Shown: piece after piece, positions 26,547-36,058 of the stretch
How positions within the stretch are numbered: the first letter of the stretch is position 1
Layout of the letters: every line of letters begins with the position of its first letter
From: Fluviicola chungangensis
GTDB lineage: Bacteria > Bacteroidota > Bacteroidia > Flavobacteriales_D > Crocinitomicaceae
Reading direction: 5' to 3'
Assembly (NCBI RefSeq): GCF_007558725.1
Contig: NZ_VLPL01000009.1
Location: forward strand, 1 to 64,000
Length of the DNA stretch: 64,000 nucleotides
The notes under the pieces: generated by a model
Seen by the model: the letters and a program-made list of their open reading frames with translations, nothing else
What the model was told of the DNA's origin: nothing
The model's database searches: none
Translations under genes and position numbers: made by a program

Positions 26547-27401
26547 ATGAATTTATCACTCACCCGGAATTTTGTGATGCTGGACCTGGAAACCACCGGA
26601 CTGGACGTTGCAAAAGACCGGATTATTGAAATTGCTTTGATTAAAATTGCTCCAAACGGAGAACAGAGTGAATATTACAAACGCATTAATCCAACCATTC
26701 CTATCACAAAAGAATCTGCTGAAATTACAGGTATTACAGACGAAATGGTTGCCGGGGAGCCCACTTTCGGGCAATTGGCTGATGAGATCGCCGCATTCAT
26801 CGGGGACGCGGACCTGGGCGGTTACAATTCCAATAAGTTTGACATTCCCGTTCTGGCTGAAGAATTTTTGCGCATCAACCATGTATTCAAAGTGAATGAG
26901 CGCCGATTCATCGATGTACAGAACATTTTCCATAAAATGGAACAGCGCACACTGGCTGCTGCTTACCAGTTTTACTGCAAGGAATCCATGGAGAATGCCC
27001 ACAATGCCCTGTATGATACCAAAGTGACCCTGGATGTTTTCAAAGCGCAACTGGAGCGTTATCCGGACCTTGCGAAAACAATTCCCGAGCTATCCGACTT
27101 TTCCCGTCAGGGCAACCAGGAATGGCATGATTTCGCAGGCAGACTGGCAAAAACGAAAGACGGCCAGGTGACTTACAACTTCGGGAAGCACAAGGGAAAA
27201 ACCGTTGAAGAAGTGGCAGAGTCCGAACCGGGATATTTCGGATGGATGATGGATGCAGACTTCCCCTTGTTCACGAAGCAATTACTGCGTGAAGAAATGG
27301 AGCGCATCAAGCAGAAACGCCGGGAAAAACGCGAAGGAGAAAGCGCCAACGTGAGTATGGAAGATAAATTGGCTGCACTTCAGAATAAATTCAAAAAATA
27401 A
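26547..27401 (+). CDS. DnaQ-like 3'-5' exonuclease with C-terminal ExoX-like domain
   Basis: 284 residues from ATG 26547 (MNLSLTRNFVMLDLETTG). The DEDDh exonuclease domain has D/E in MLDLETTGL, GGYNSNKFDIPVLAEEF (Exo II) and AHNALYDTKVTLDVF (Exo III). A C-terminal module (~195-245, YNFGKHKGKTVEEVAESEPG then YFGWMMDADFP) is the DUF3820-like region seen in exodeoxyribonuclease X. It probably trims DNA ends in repair. A CATCTTTG box (26521-26528) is a near-consensus promoter. Confidence 0.9.
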   Translation: MNLSLTRNFVMLDLETTGLDVAKDRIIEIALIKIAPNGEQSEYYKRINPTIPITKESAEITGITDEMVAGEPTFGQLADEIAAFIGDADLGGYNSNKFDIPVLAEEFLRINHVFKVNERRFIDVQNIFHKMEQRTLAAAYQFYCKESMENAHNALYDTKVTLDVFKAQLERYPDLAKTIPELSDFSRQGNQEWHDFAGRLAKTKDGQVTYNFGKHKGKTVEEVAESEPGYFGWMMDADFPLFTKQLLREEMERIKQKRREKREGESANVSMEDKLAALQNKFKK

Positions 27402-27508
27402 TTGAAAATGGAGCATGGGATAATTGAAAAGACTTTTCAATTGTCAATTTTAAATTTTCAATTCAATTGAACTTTTGGAACATTTGAACTATTGAATTTT
27501 AGAGAATA

Positions 27509-28120
27509 ATGAAAATCATCTGCATAGGGCGCAACTACGCCGATCACGCAAAAGAATTGAATAATCCGCTTCCAACGGAACCTGTTTTCTTTATGAAACC
27601 GGATACGGCTTATTTGCCGGCAGGAAACGACTTTTACATTCCCGACTTTACCAAAGACCTGCATTACGAATGTGAGATCGTGGTGAAGATCAAGAAAGTG
27701 GGAAAGAATATCCAGGAGAAATTTGCATCGACGTATTACGATGAGATCTCATTAGGGATTGACTTCACAGCACGCGATCTGCAGGAACAATGCAAAGCAA
27801 AAAGCCTTCCGTGGGAAAAAGCAAAGGCGTTTGACAACAGCGCTCCTATGGGAACGCATTTCCTGCCTGTCAGTTCACTGAACCTGGCTGAACTGCACTT
27901 TACCCTGAAAAAAAACGGAGAAACCGTGCAAAAGGGACACACTGCGGATATGATCTTTTCGATAGACAAAATCATTGCGTATGTTTCGCAATACGTGACA
28001 CTCAAAACCGGTGATCTGATCTTTACAGGAACACCTGCGGGAGTTGGCCCGGTGGCAATCGGAGATCATTTAGAGGGATTTATCGGGGAGAAAAAAATGC
28101 TTGATCTGAAGATCAAATAA
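27509..28120 (+). CDS. fumarylacetoacetate hydrolase family protein
   Basis: 203 residues, the short FAH domain form: CIGRNYADHAKELNNPLPTE, FMKPDTAY, YECEIVVKI (metal-binding Glu pair), and KTGDLIFTGTPAGVGPVAIG. Typical substrates of this family are acylpyruvates or oxaloacetate (keto-enol isomerisation or hydrolysis); which applies here is not visible. The flanking intergenic regions carry ttgaaaatgga-type repeats. Confidence 0.9.
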   Translation: MKIICIGRNYADHAKELNNPLPTEPVFFMKPDTAYLPAGNDFYIPDFTKDLHYECEIVVKIKKVGKNIQEKFASTYYDEISLGIDFTARDLQEQCKAKSLPWEKAKAFDNSAPMGTHFLPVSSLNLAELHFTLKKNGETVQKGHTADMIFSIDKIIAYVSQYVTLKTGDLIFTGTPAGVGPVAIGDHLEGFIGEKKMLDLKIK

Positions 28121-28175
28121 TTGAAAATGGACAATTGAGAATTGAACAGACAGAATCCATCAAAATTTTTCAATC

Positions 28176-29507
28176 TCAATTTCCAATTCTGAAAGGCCAT
28201 TCACCATTGTGTTTCGCCTTCACGAAATAAACAATGGTTCCAAGACTGATCACGCTCAATCCGGCCAGGATCATCTGCCAGCCGGTAGAAATGAGAATTC
28301 CTGTCCACAACAAGATCGCAAGGATTGCGGGAAGTGGAAACAAAGCCATTTTCCATGGGAAGAATGCTCTTCCACGTTTTTTATGAAGCAGGACCAACCC
28401 GACGGATTGCCCGATGAACTGGATCAGGATGCGCATGGCCAGGATCGCACTAATGACGTCGCTGAGTTTGAAGAGCAAACTGAAAACGAATCCCAACCCC
28501 CCAAGGAACAATAGGGAAATATGCGGAAATTGTTTCGTTGGATGCAATGTTGCAAACACTTTAAAAAAAGAGCCATCTTCGGCGGCGGCATACGGAATGC
28601 GGCTGTACCCCAAGGTTGCAGAGAATAAGGACGCGAACGCAACCCACAAAATGAGACAGGTTACCACAATCGCTGCGGCGCTTCCCATTAAGCGTTCCAT
28701 AAATAAACTGATGACAAATTCACTGTCTTTGGCTTCGTTCCAGGGAACAACGCTGGTTACACTGATATTCATGGCCAGGTACAACACGGAAATCCCCGTA
28801 ATGGAAAGAAACATGCTACGTGGAATATTCCGGGCTGGATTTTTTATCTCACTTCCCAAATGGCAGGCATTGTAGTAACCGAGGTAACTGTAAACGGTCT
28901 TTACGCTGGCAAAACCCAATGCTGAAACGAATCCATAATTCAGGGTCAGTCCATCATTCATGTGCTTAATCGGTCCTAAGAAGTTGCCGTGAGCAAGTCC
29001 ACCTGCAATAATCCACAAGATGGTCAGAATTACTCCGAACCACAAAAACACACTGATCTTCCCGATGGTTTCAATTTTCCGGTACAACAGCAATACGATC
29101 AGAATTACTACTCCCCCGCTGACAGCTTTCGAAGCATACCAGTTCAAAGGAAGGAGGTATGAAAAATAGGACGCAAACCCGATAGCCGCGGACGCGATTA
29201 CGAGCGGTGCCTGGATCATGGTTTGCCACACAAAGAGGAAACTCATAAGCCTACCTGCTTTGTTTGGTCCGTAGGCTTCTTTGAGAAAATTGTACGATCC
29301 GCCGGCTTTGGGAAAGGCTGCTCCGAGTTCGCTCCAAACAGTTGCATCGATAAATGAAAGGAGCGCACCGGCGAGCCAGGCATACAGAAAATAGGGGCCG
29401 TTCATCATGGTAATGATCATCGGCAAGGTAATGAACGGTCCGATACCGACCATGTCGATCATATTGATCGCAGTAGCTTGTCCAAGCCCTAAACGTCTTT
29501 CCAGCAT
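28176..29507 (-). CDS. APC-family amino acid permease
   Basis: 443 residues from ATG 29507 (MLERRLGLGQATAINMIDMV). Twelve hydrophobic segments with the APC hallmark GIGPFITLPMI in helix 1 and the conserved SELGAAFPKAGGSYNFLKEA in helix 3. It is a proton- or exchange-driven amino acid or amine transporter in the inner membrane. A TAATTTTG box ends 5 nt before the start codon, supporting this start. It is convergent with the FAH-family gene. Confidence 0.9.
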   Translation of the reverse strand: MLERRLGLGQATAINMIDMVGIGPFITLPMIITMMNGPYFLYAWLAGALLSFIDATVWSELGAAFPKAGGSYNFLKEAYGPNKAGRLMSFLFVWQTMIQAPLVIASAAIGFASYFSYLLPLNWYASKAVSGGVVILIVLLLYRKIETIGKISVFLWFGVILTILWIIAGGLAHGNFLGPIKHMNDGLTLNYGFVSALGFASVKTVYSYLGYYNACHLGSEIKNPARNIPRSMFLSITGISVLYLAMNISVTSVVPWNEAKDSEFVISLFMERLMGSAAAIVVTCLILWVAFASLFSATLGYSRIPYAAAEDGSFFKVFATLHPTKQFPHISLLFLGGLGFVFSLLFKLSDVISAILAMRILIQFIGQSVGLVLLHKKRGRAFFPWKMALFPLPAILAILLWTGILISTGWQMILAGLSVISLGTIVYFVKAKHNGEWPFRIGN

Positions 29508-29512
29508 ATGTT

Positions 29513-29520
29513 CAAAATTA
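29513..29520 (-). promoter_or_regulatory. TAnnTTTG box of the APC permease gene
   Basis: TAATTTTG on the minus strand, ending 5 nt before the ATG. It implies a leaderless or nearly leaderless transcript. Confidence 0.5.
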
Positions 29521-29920
29521 CGAATTATGATGATGCATGATACATACCGAAACACGAAATTCCTTCTCACTTATGAGCAGTTGTAAAAAAGCAAGGAATG
29601 ATGTCAGAAGCGCTTCATTTTTGAGTGAATATTTGCTGAAACCCAGTGAAACCGGGTGTTAAATTCATAACATTTTCATACTCTATCTATACACTACCTA
29701 TGCTGTATCCCTACAGTACCCATACAGTACCTCGCCCTGAGGTCCGGACGGAGTATTTTTGATGGTCCCGGGCTTCCCGGAAGTTACATTTGTGTGAAAT
29801 TTATTTTTTGCCAACCGGCAAACGAATCTGCATTCGCTCCCCGGCCTGTTTTACTGTAAACAAGAATTAATAAACGACTGCTGATTCAGTAATTCGAGCA
29901 GGTTGAATGTGGAGGGATAA
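29521..29920. other. intergenic region between permease and M48 protease genes
   Basis: About 400 bp without a credible gene. It contains the second copy of the element seen at 11.8 kb (29660-29738). Beyond that I see only small GC-rich inverted pieces (cccgggcttcccgg) near 29767, possibly a weak terminator. Confidence 0.5.
29660..29738. repeat. inverted dispersed copy of the 11-bp-period element
   Basis: taaattcataacattttcat followed by actctatctata is nearly identical (about 33 of 35 bp) to the reverse complement of the sequence at the right edge of the 11.8-kb array. It runs into a degenerate array with 11-bp spacing (actacctatgc, tgtatccctac, agtacccatac). Confidence 0.75.
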
Positions 29921-31900
29921 TCACCGATTCAGCATTCGCTTCTGCTCTTTGATCATTTTATCAATTTCACCCGTCATTTCGACTGTCAGTTCTTCCCAAT
30001 CGGGAAAAAAATCGTGTACAGCCCCGGTATCATTCCCCGGATTCCTTTTGGTGATTCCTTCCACATACCGGAAACGATCCACAGGACTCGGATGTGTATC
30101 TTCTTCACTCGTTTTGCGGTTGAGCGATTTTTGCAATTCACTTTCAAGATCGGATTCATCGGAAGCAAGTTCCGACAATTCGTAGAAGTTACTGTAACTG
30201 CGCTTTTGTTCTTCTGCTTGTTTAATTTCAGCATTTGCCAACATACCAAATTCAATGGAACGACGCACAACGAAGGTCAATCCATTGCGAAATGACTGCG
30301 CACCATAGGTTTCCGCTGCAATACGATCTGCGAGTACTTCCTGCAAACGGGTTGCTCCGGCAGAAATACGCGTAAAGATGAAATGATAAAACTTCAAAAA
30401 CAAAAAGGCGATACTCCACCAGGAAGCATTCCCCGAATTGTAAAGTGCAATATAATAGTTGGTCATGTCGCGTTGTACGCGCATAGCAACGCCTCCACCG
30501 GCAGTATCGCGATTGGCGAAATGTCCGTACTCATGGGCAAGAATTGCCCTGAAATCATCCTTCTGAAAGTCTTTCAAGACAGCCGCTCCCAAAACGAGAA
30601 CCCGTTTACCGCTATCCTGCATCTTAGCTCTCCACGAACCCATTTCATACACTGCCAAATCTGTTTCCGGAGTAATCCGGATTTCATCAATCGGCCGGGT
30701 GTTCAGGTCCTTTGCTACCGAGCGTGTTAGTGCAACTAATTCAGGTGCTTCCGATTCATTCAGCAATCTTCCCGGTTCTTGCAAACGGCCTCTGACAAGC
30801 AGGGATCTCAACAATCCGATGATTGTACCTCCAACAACGATCACCACAATAATAATGAGTTTAAACGCAATAATACCAGCCGAAAGCATACCGAAAAGAA
30901 GACCGCCTCCAATGGACAAAACTAAAATCACTATAATCGGCAGAGAAATGTAGTAGTAAAACCCGGCAGTATTAATCAAGATTTTATATACTTTTCGAAG
31001 CTTCGAACTTGCTTGCAAATTGTTGTTTCTGATTTGTTGCTCAATGGAACGCAATGTAATCCTGGACAAGATGATACCAACCAGGTAAAGCAATACGATG
31101 CCGCTGATCCAAACAATTACAACCACGAAAAGAATGTTCAGAAAACTCCATATTGTATTTTCAGTTGGCGCAAAACTGCCGGCAGAACCAGGCGTCGTAT
31201 AGTCAGCATTCGCTGCCAAGAATGCATTCATATCTTCCTCCGGTAATCCCAACCTGTTGGCAATTCTGATTTCTTTGGCGGCCTTTTTAGGGTCTCCGTC
31301 ATTCGCAGCAAGAATCGCGGCATAATAATGTGTTGCCATTTCGTTCTTGAAATGATCTTCCAAAAAATCGGTCGCTTCCCGAAATTGAGGCGGATTATTT
31401 TGCTGCAGCCCGATTTGTGCTTTCAATAAATAAAAGCTCACATCCTCCTTGGATTCAGGAAATAGTGCTGCTTCCCGAAGAAGCGTGTTTGCCCGGGTTA
31501 AACCAACGGAATAGGATGTTCCTGTAGCATTTTGCCGGACAATGCAGTTAATCAGTGTAATGAGATTAGAATAGGAACGATTCATTTCCACTGCTTTCTC
31601 ACAAAGAAGAAGTCCTTCAGCATGTTGCCCAAGTTCATTTTTAATACTGCCCAAACGTCTGACAACGTGATTAAACGATGGAACATGTTCATACACGATC
31701 GAATACATACTATCGGCAAAAATCAAATCGCCTTTATCCATAGCGACGGTAGCCTGCCTGAATTCATCGACATAATCCGGTGCAATGGATTGAAGTTCTT
31801 TTTCTATTGCCTGTTCTGCAACCTGATCGCGTTCTTGTCCAAGAACCGTACTTGAAAAAATCAGTACTATAAGAGAAATAAAGGTGGTGATATAATTCAT
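29921..31900 (-). CDS. M48-family metalloprotease with TPR-like N-terminus
   Basis: 659 residues from ATG 31900 (MNYITTFISLIVLIFSSTVL, signal peptide ending GQ). Residues ~30-240 are helical TPR-like repeats. Two membrane-helix clusters follow (~265-290 and ~320-375). The peptidase domain has the zinc motif in ILAHEYGHFANRDTAGG (HEYGH) with the third ligand in the RLQEVLADRIAAETYG helix (E-x3-D). It resembles HtpX/CAAX-prenyl-type membrane proteases and may act in envelope quality control. Longer in-frame starts run toward the truncated four-helix-bundle gene and lack a signal peptide. Confidence 0.88.
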   Translation of the reverse strand: MNYITTFISLIVLIFSSTVLGQERDQVAEQAIEKELQSIAPDYVDEFRQATVAMDKGDLIFADSMYSIVYEHVPSFNHVVRRLGSIKNELGQHAEGLLLCEKAVEMNRSYSNLITLINCIVRQNATGTSYSVGLTRANTLLREAALFPESKEDVSFYLLKAQIGLQQNNPPQFREATDFLEDHFKNEMATHYYAAILAANDGDPKKAAKEIRIANRLGLPEEDMNAFLAANADYTTPGSAGSFAPTENTIWSFLNILFVVVIVWISGIVLLYLVGIILSRITLRSIEQQIRNNNLQASSKLRKVYKILINTAGFYYYISLPIIVILVLSIGGGLLFGMLSAGIIAFKLIIIVVIVVGGTIIGLLRSLLVRGRLQEPGRLLNESEAPELVALTRSVAKDLNTRPIDEIRITPETDLAVYEMGSWRAKMQDSGKRVLVLGAAVLKDFQKDDFRAILAHEYGHFANRDTAGGGVAMRVQRDMTNYYIALYNSGNASWWSIAFLFLKFYHFIFTRISAGATRLQEVLADRIAAETYGAQSFRNGLTFVVRRSIEFGMLANAEIKQAEEQKRSYSNFYELSELASDESDLESELQKSLNRKTSEEDTHPSPVDRFRYVEGITKRNPGNDTGAVHDFFPDWEELTVEMTGEIDKMIKEQKRMLNR

Positions 31901-32009
31901 AAAGATTGAGTAATCGATTAGGTAAAAATAAGACGTTTCAATGAAATAGCGCATTGAATCGCATTTTATTCGCAAGCAACTCCGGATCAACGAAGAACTT
32001 TCCGGTTTT

Positions 32010-32219
32010 TTAGTTTGTTTGTACGGGAGAAATTTGTTTGTCGGCTTTACTAAAACGACCGGTACCCTCTGCAATATTTAATACGATGCTTAATGAGGCT
32101 CTTCGTAATTGGTTCTTCGTAACAACATCAATGGATTTGGTGTTTCTAAGAAATGAATAAACTTCTTTATTAAATGCCTTGGCTTTTTTGCAGACCTCCA
32201 ATTTTTCGAAATCGAACAT
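32010..32219 (-). pseudogene. truncated four-helix-bundle (23S-IVS-like) gene
   Basis: 69 codons. The first ~57 residues (MFDFEKLEVCKKAKAFNKEV, RRASLSIVLNIAEGTGRFSK) match the two full 117-residue copies at 32.5 and 40.2 kb. The homology stops after FSKADK, where it continues as QISPVQTN and ends. The conserved second half (RNFFVISRGSAFECAAVFDF) is missing, so this is most likely a deletion remnant. It is the distal member of a tandem pair on the minus strand. Confidence 0.8.
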
Positions 32220-32271
32220 GAATAGTAGATTATCAGTTTCTACTTAAGATACACATTTTGAAATTAAAAAC

Positions 32272-32440
32272 GAAACAATCCGAAGCCAGATTCTCCTCAC
32301 ACTCAATACTCACGCTCACTACTGCAAAAAGAAAAAGCAGATAGAGTTCAGTGTGAGGGAGAGTGTGAGTATGGAGGGAAAAAGAAAAAGCGAATTACTA
32401 CCGCAATTCGCTTTTTCTTTTTGGTGCGCATGACTGGACT
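32272..32440. repeat. compound hairpin repeat A with tRNA 3'-end fragment
   Basis: Order on the plus strand: a ctcac-rich arm (about 32292-32320), word aaaaagaaaaagc (32326-32338), a gtgag-rich arm (32341-32378), the same word again (32379-32391), loop actaccgc, then its reverse complement (to 32422), and finally tgcgcatgactggact (32425-32440). The last 16 nt equal the 3' end of tRNA-Leu(GAG). The element is nearly identical to repeat D at 36516-36730 over about 100 bp on the left. Confidence 0.85.
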
Positions 32441-32496
32441 TACCGACGAAGACGAGCTACAGCTCACCTTGTCGGAATAAACGTCTCATCTTAAAG

Positions 32497-32850
32497 CTAA
32501 TTATTTGTCAAATTCCCAATCATCCGAAACAACATCCGCGACAATTCATCTGCTCTCAAGTAAAATTGCTTGAACTCTTCTTCGGTTAGAATGGTTTCGT
32601 CTTTCAAAAAGTCGAAAACAGCTGCACATTCAAATGCCGAACCTCTGGAAATGACAAAGAAGTTTCTACGATCCGGTTTGCTGAATCTGCTGGAACCTTC
32701 GGCAATGTTGAGCATAATACTGAGCGATGCTCTCCTCAATTGATTTTTAGAAACAGAATCGATGGTTTTGGAGTTTCTAAGAAATGAATAAACTTCTTTA
32801 TTGAATTGTTTTGCTTTTTGGTAAACATCTAGTTTTTCGAAATCGAACAT
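32497..32850 (-). CDS. four-helix-bundle protein, 23S rRNA IVS / Avd-like family
   Basis: 117 residues, full length for the S23/IVS-encoded family (TIGR02436-like): LDVYQKAKQFNKEVYSFLRN, RRASLSIMLNIAEGSSRFSK and FFVISRGSAFECAAVFDF, closing with ELSRMLFRMIGNL. Four amphipathic helices and a basic face suit nucleic-acid binding. Relatives occur inside 23S rRNA intervening sequences and as Avd in diversity-generating retroelements; no reverse transcriptase is near here. It sits downstream of tRNA-Leu(CAG) with a compound hairpin between, and a tRNA 3'-end fragment follows its stop. It is about 90% identical to the copy at 40.2 kb. Confidence 0.85.
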   Translation of the reverse strand: MFDFEKLDVYQKAKQFNKEVYSFLRNSKTIDSVSKNQLRRASLSIMLNIAEGSSRFSKPDRRNFFVISRGSAFECAAVFDFLKDETILTEEEFKQFYLRADELSRMLFRMIGNLTNN

Positions 32851-32935
32851 GAATAGTAGAATTAAGATTACTATTTAAGATAGGAATTCTTTCTGGGATT
32901 GAAATGAGTGGAAGGTAATTATTCTTCTACGAGGA

Positions 32936-33054
32936 TCCCGCTCTCAGTTCTCACTCCCGCTCTGAAAAGAATCGGGAATAGAGTGAGTGTGAGAGCGAGA
33001 GAGGAGTGAAAAAAAAATCGGGATCTTACTACCGTAAAATCCCGATTCTTTTTT
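32936..33054. repeat. compound hairpin repeat B after tRNA-Leu(CAG)
   Basis: Same plan as repeats A and C: ctctca/ctcac-rich arm (32939-32964), word aaaagaatcggga (32965-32977), gtgag-rich arm (32978-33008), the word again (33009-33024), loop cttactaccgtaaa, and its inverse (33039-33054) abutting the tRNA 3' end. On the minus strand the last hairpin forms a tRNA terminator. The word differs from those of the other loci, but its three copies here agree with each other. Confidence 0.85.
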
Positions 33055-33055
33055 G

Positions 33056-33137
33056 TGCCCAAGACTGGACTCGAACCAGCACACCTTGCGGCGCCGCCAC
33101 CTGAAGACGGTGCGTCTACCAATTTCGCCACTTGGGC
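33056..33137 (-). tRNA. tRNA-Leu(CAG)
   Basis: 82-nt class II tRNA on the minus strand. The 5' acceptor GCCCAAG pairs with CTTGGGC before discriminator A, the D-arm reads GAAATTGGTAGAC, the anticodon loop TTCAGGT sits in a CCGTC/GGCGG stem (anticodon CAG), and a variable arm is followed by T-arm GGTTCGAGTCC. CCA is not encoded. The hairpin repeat B directly follows its 3' end. The typical leucine long variable loop agrees. Confidence 0.95.
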
Positions 33138-33285
33138 ATTCCGATTACAAAAATAATTGTTTTCCCGAGCGAATCATCACTTGATTCATATATTTTGAAG
33201 AAAACATTAGGATTTCCTCACTCTCCGTTAAGAAAGAATAAGAACCTTGCAAGCGTATGCACAGGTCGAACCAAAAAGCGGGGAA

Positions 33286-33780
33286 TTATTCACACCCGCT
33301 TTCAGTGCATTCACCCGAAGTTGAACAGGAACTTGCTTCTTTCTCTTTACCTGGTGCGGTGCATTCGGTTTTTGTTGAAGATGCTGAATTGTACTTTTCG
33401 TATGCGAAGTAAGTTAAAGCAGTAACGCTGATTGCCAGTCCGATCCAAAAGATTGCTTTTCTTCTTTTTGTTTTACGGATTTCTTTATCATTTGGAGCGC
33501 AATCGCACGCATTCCCGGTGTTGCAATTCAGCTTCGGGATCACATAGAGTGAATAATAGGAGATTGTAAAGGAAACCGCACTAATTGCGATTAACAAGGG
33601 TTCAATTACATTCATGACGGGTGAACTGGCAATGGTTGCGGAAGAAACCCCGAATAGCGAAGCTACCGGACTAGCACAAACTCCTACGCAGGCACCACTT
33701 TTGCAACACGCAAGTAATACGGGAGCAGTTGAAGTTAATCCCCCGGTGAGGATTGTCCAAATGGTTCTTTTCTGTTTCAT
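33286..33780 (-). CDS. Cys-rich MerT-like membrane protein of the arsenic operon
   Basis: 164 residues from ATG 33780 (MKQKRTIWTILTGGLTSTAP); a start six codons earlier would overlap acr3. Membrane segments lie at ~8-35, 55-80 and ~108-125. Cysteine pairs occur in the first (LLACCKSGACVGVC), in a central loop (NCNTGNACDC) and in a Cys-rich tail (SSCSTSGECTESGCE). This pattern resembles MerT/SO_0444-like metal(loid) carriers. As the last gene of the ars operon it may pass or bind arsenite or another thiophilic metal, but the specificity is inferred only from position. Confidence 0.72.
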   Translation of the reverse strand: MKQKRTIWTILTGGLTSTAPVLLACCKSGACVGVCASPVASLFGVSSATIASSPVMNVIEPLLIAISAVSFTISYYSLYVIPKLNCNTGNACDCAPNDKEIRKTKRRKAIFWIGLAISVTALTYFAYEKYNSASSTKTECTAPGKEKEASSCSTSGECTESGCE

Positions 33781-33784
33781 AAAA

Positions 33785-34852
33785 TTAAGCTTTGTCATAG
33801 TATTTCTTCTTAAACCAAAAAGCCAGGTTTACCAACGCAATTAATGCTGGAACTTCAACCAATGGTCCGATAACTCCTGCGAATGCCTGACCGCTGTTAA
33901 TTCCAAATACGCCAATGGCTACGGCAATAGCTAATTCAAAATTGTTTCCCGTTGCTGTGAAAGCAATTGCGGTTGATCTGGAATAATCCGCTCCAAAATA
34001 TTTTCCCAAAAAGAAACTGATCACAAACATGATTGCAAAATAGATCACCAATGGAATAGCTATTCTAACAACGTCCATCGGTATGCGCAGGATCAATTCA
34101 CCTTTCAGGCTAAACATTAAAATGATTGTGAATAACAACGCAATTAAAGTAATCGGAGAGATTTTCGGGATGAACTTCATTTGAAACCATTCTTCACCTT
34201 TTAATTTGATCAATAAATACCTGCTTGAAATTCCCAATGCAAAAGGGATTCCCAGGTAAATTCCTACACTTTCAGCAATTTGGCCGATACGGATGTCTAC
34301 TTTGAAACCTGTGTAACCAAAATAAGGAGGTAGCATAGTAATAAAAATGTAAGCATAAACGCTGTACAAGAGGACTTGAAAAATACTGTTTAAGGCAATC
34401 AGCCCGGCAGCATATTCACGATTGCCTTCAGCCAGGTCATTCCACACTACAACCATTGCAATACAACGTGCCAAACCAATCAATATAACTCCAATCATGT
34501 ATTCCGGATAACCGCCCAAAAACAATAAGGCCAGAACAAACATCAACACAGGACCGATGATCCAATTCAAGAGCAAGGAAGATACCAGGACCTTTGTGTT
34601 CGAAAACACGTTACCCATTTTGGAATAATTGACTTTCGCCAAAGGCGGGTACATCATCAATATTAAGCCTATTGCAAGCGGAATATTGGTTGTTCCATTC
34701 GAAAAGGAATTGATAAATCCGGTACTTTCCGGGACAAAATGTCCAATAGTAACACCCAAAACCATGGCAAGGAAAATCCATACTGTTAAAAAGCGATCTA
34801 AAAAGCCAAGCCTTTTTCGCTCATTTGCGGGAGCACAGTTATTTGCTGACAT
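33785..34852 (-). CDS. acr3: Acr3-type arsenite efflux permease
   Basis: 355 residues and about ten membrane helices. The N-terminal [17 protein letters not shown] and the helix-4 signature [20 protein letters not shown], which contains the essential Cys, are diagnostic of Acr3. [20 protein letters not shown] is the conserved helix-9 region. It expels arsenite across the inner membrane using the proton motive force. It begins 5 bp after arsC and is followed by the Cys-rich membrane gene. Confidence 0.95.
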   Translation of the reverse strand: MSANNCAPANERKRLGFLDRFLTVWIFLAMVLGVTIGHFVPESTGFINSFSNGTTNIPLAIGLILMMYPPLAKVNYSKMGNVFSNTKVLVSSLLLNWIIGPVLMFVLALLFLGGYPEYMIGVILIGLARCIAMVVVWNDLAEGNREYAAGLIALNSIFQVLLYSVYAYIFITMLPPYFGYTGFKVDIRIGQIAESVGIYLGIPFALGISSRYLLIKLKGEEWFQMKFIPKISPITLIALLFTIILMFSLKGELILRIPMDVVRIAIPLVIYFAIMFVISFFLGKYFGADYSRSTAIAFTATGNNFELAIAVAIGVFGINSGQAFAGVIGPLVEVPALIALVNLAFWFKKKYYDKA

Positions 34853-34857
34853 ATTGA

Positions 34858-35472
34858 TTAGTTAATTAATGAAAATGCGTACAATGTTTCCAACGCAATT
34901 TGTTTGCATCGTTCATCGTATTTCTGATCTTGTAAGGGCGTATTGTCAAATTCTTTCGGGTCGTCGTAAGTTGTTGCTACCCGTAGCTCAACTCCAGGAA
35001 TGAACGGACAATTTTCCTCGGCATCACTACACGTCATAATAGCAGAAAATTCTGAACCCGGGTTTTGAGCATGATCATAGACTTTCGAAAAACAAACGCT
35101 TGGTTCGCCTCCGTCGCTGTGATAAACGTGATAAATTGGATTTTCCGAATCAGTCGTTTTCTGAACGTTAAAGCCTGCACGTTGCAATGCACTGATTGCA
35201 TGGGCATTAAATGCCGTTGCTTCTGTTCCTCCCGAATAAGTTTTGACGTTTTCTATATTGAAATAGTCAGCAGCCACTTTCGCCCAGATCTGCCCGAAAT
35301 GACTTCTGCGGGAATTGTGAGTGCAGATATACACCAAATTTGCGGGTTTGTTTTGCGCTTGTTTTGATCGGATATAATTCGAAATTCGTTCCAAAATATC
35401 TTTTCGTTCCTGTGGAATTGTATCGAATTGCTGAGTCAATTCGTCTAAGTAGTTCTTAATTTTTGCATTCAT
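34858..35472 (-). CDS. arsC: arsenate reductase, low-molecular-weight phosphatase type
   Basis: 204 residues from ATG 35472 ([20 protein letters not shown]); longer in-frame starts overlap the preceding gene. The active-site loop [20 protein letters not shown] has the C-x5-R signature. Further Cys residues in ACNA-free segments ([15 protein letters not shown]) fit the redox relay and the D-P-E-like region. This is the Bacteroidota ars-operon ArsC-like protein tyrosine phosphatase, which reduces arsenate to arsenite for Acr3. The electron donor is probably thioredoxin or bacillithiol, the latter noted because bshC is in this genome. Confidence 0.88.
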   Translation of the reverse strand: MNAKIKNYLDELTQQFDTIPQERKDILERISNYIRSKQAQNKPANLVYICTHNSRRSHFGQIWAKVAADYFNIENVKTYSGGTEATAFNAHAISALQRAGFNVQKTTDSENPIYHVYHSDGGEPSVCFSKVYDHAQNPGSEFSAIMTCSDAEENCPFIPGVELRVATTYDDPKEFDNTPLQDQKYDERCKQIALETLYAFSLIN

Positions 35473-35569
35473 TGGAAATATGGTTTTTTCTTGTTTCGGG
35501 AATCGGTTTTGGGACGATCTCCATTGTTCAAATTTCATCCCTTGCATCAAAGAACACGATCGCAAATGA

Positions 35570-36043
35570 TTAGCAACAACCGCCTCCCGGAGTGCAACAA
35601 GCTTCCGAACTTCCACCCAATTCCCTCAATGCTACTTTTTCCTTTGCGGCAGGAATGCCACAAGCATCAGAAGCCAAACACGCAGTTGTTTTAGGTACTA
35701 ATACAAAGTGAGTTCCGTTGAAACTTAAATCGTATTTCCCAATCGTTCCACTTTGGTATTCCACCTCGATTTCATTATCCTCAATTCCCAATTTCTCTTC
35801 CGAAAGCTGAATGATCTTCAATAATTTACCCGGCTTCAGGCGGTGTTCAAAATCGTCGGCGTTCCACAACTGGAAATTCACTACTGTTTCTTTGCGGATA
35901 GTGCCTCCGCAATCAATAAAGTGTTTTTGAATGCTTCCCACTTCTGTAACATGGAAATGCTCCGGAACGAAAGAACCATCAGGCATTTGAAATTTGACGT
36001 TCTCTAAGTTTGGCAAAATTGCCTTGATTTCTGAAAGTTTCAT
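35570..36043 (-). CDS. DUF6428-like protein of the ars operon
   Basis: 157 residues, cytoplasmic. It contains VKFQMPDGSFVPEHFHVTEV, then VVNFQLWNADDFEHRL and a C-terminal Cys cluster EACCTPGGGCC. I recall this family (DUF6428) as a regular companion of ArsR in Bacteroidota arsenic operons; no activity is known to me. The terminal CC...CC motif suggests metalloid or metal binding. It lies 15 bp after arsR in the same operon. Confidence 0.75.
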   Translation of the reverse strand: MKLSEIKAILPNLENVKFQMPDGSFVPEHFHVTEVGSIQKHFIDCGGTIRKETVVNFQLWNADDFEHRLKPGKLLKIIQLSEEKLGIEDNEIEVEYQSGTIGKYDLSFNGTHFVLVPKTTACLASDACGIPAAKEKVALRELGGSSEACCTPGGGCC

Positions 36044-36058
36044 TAGTTGAATTTTTAA

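Noticed and set aside
31901-32074. Longer start for the M48 protease
   Set aside because: The extension removes the signal peptide from the N-terminus and reads toward the truncated IVS-like gene.
32919-33131. Frame across tRNA-Leu(CAG) and repeat B
   Set aside because: It consists of the antisense of a tRNA and hairpin repeats.
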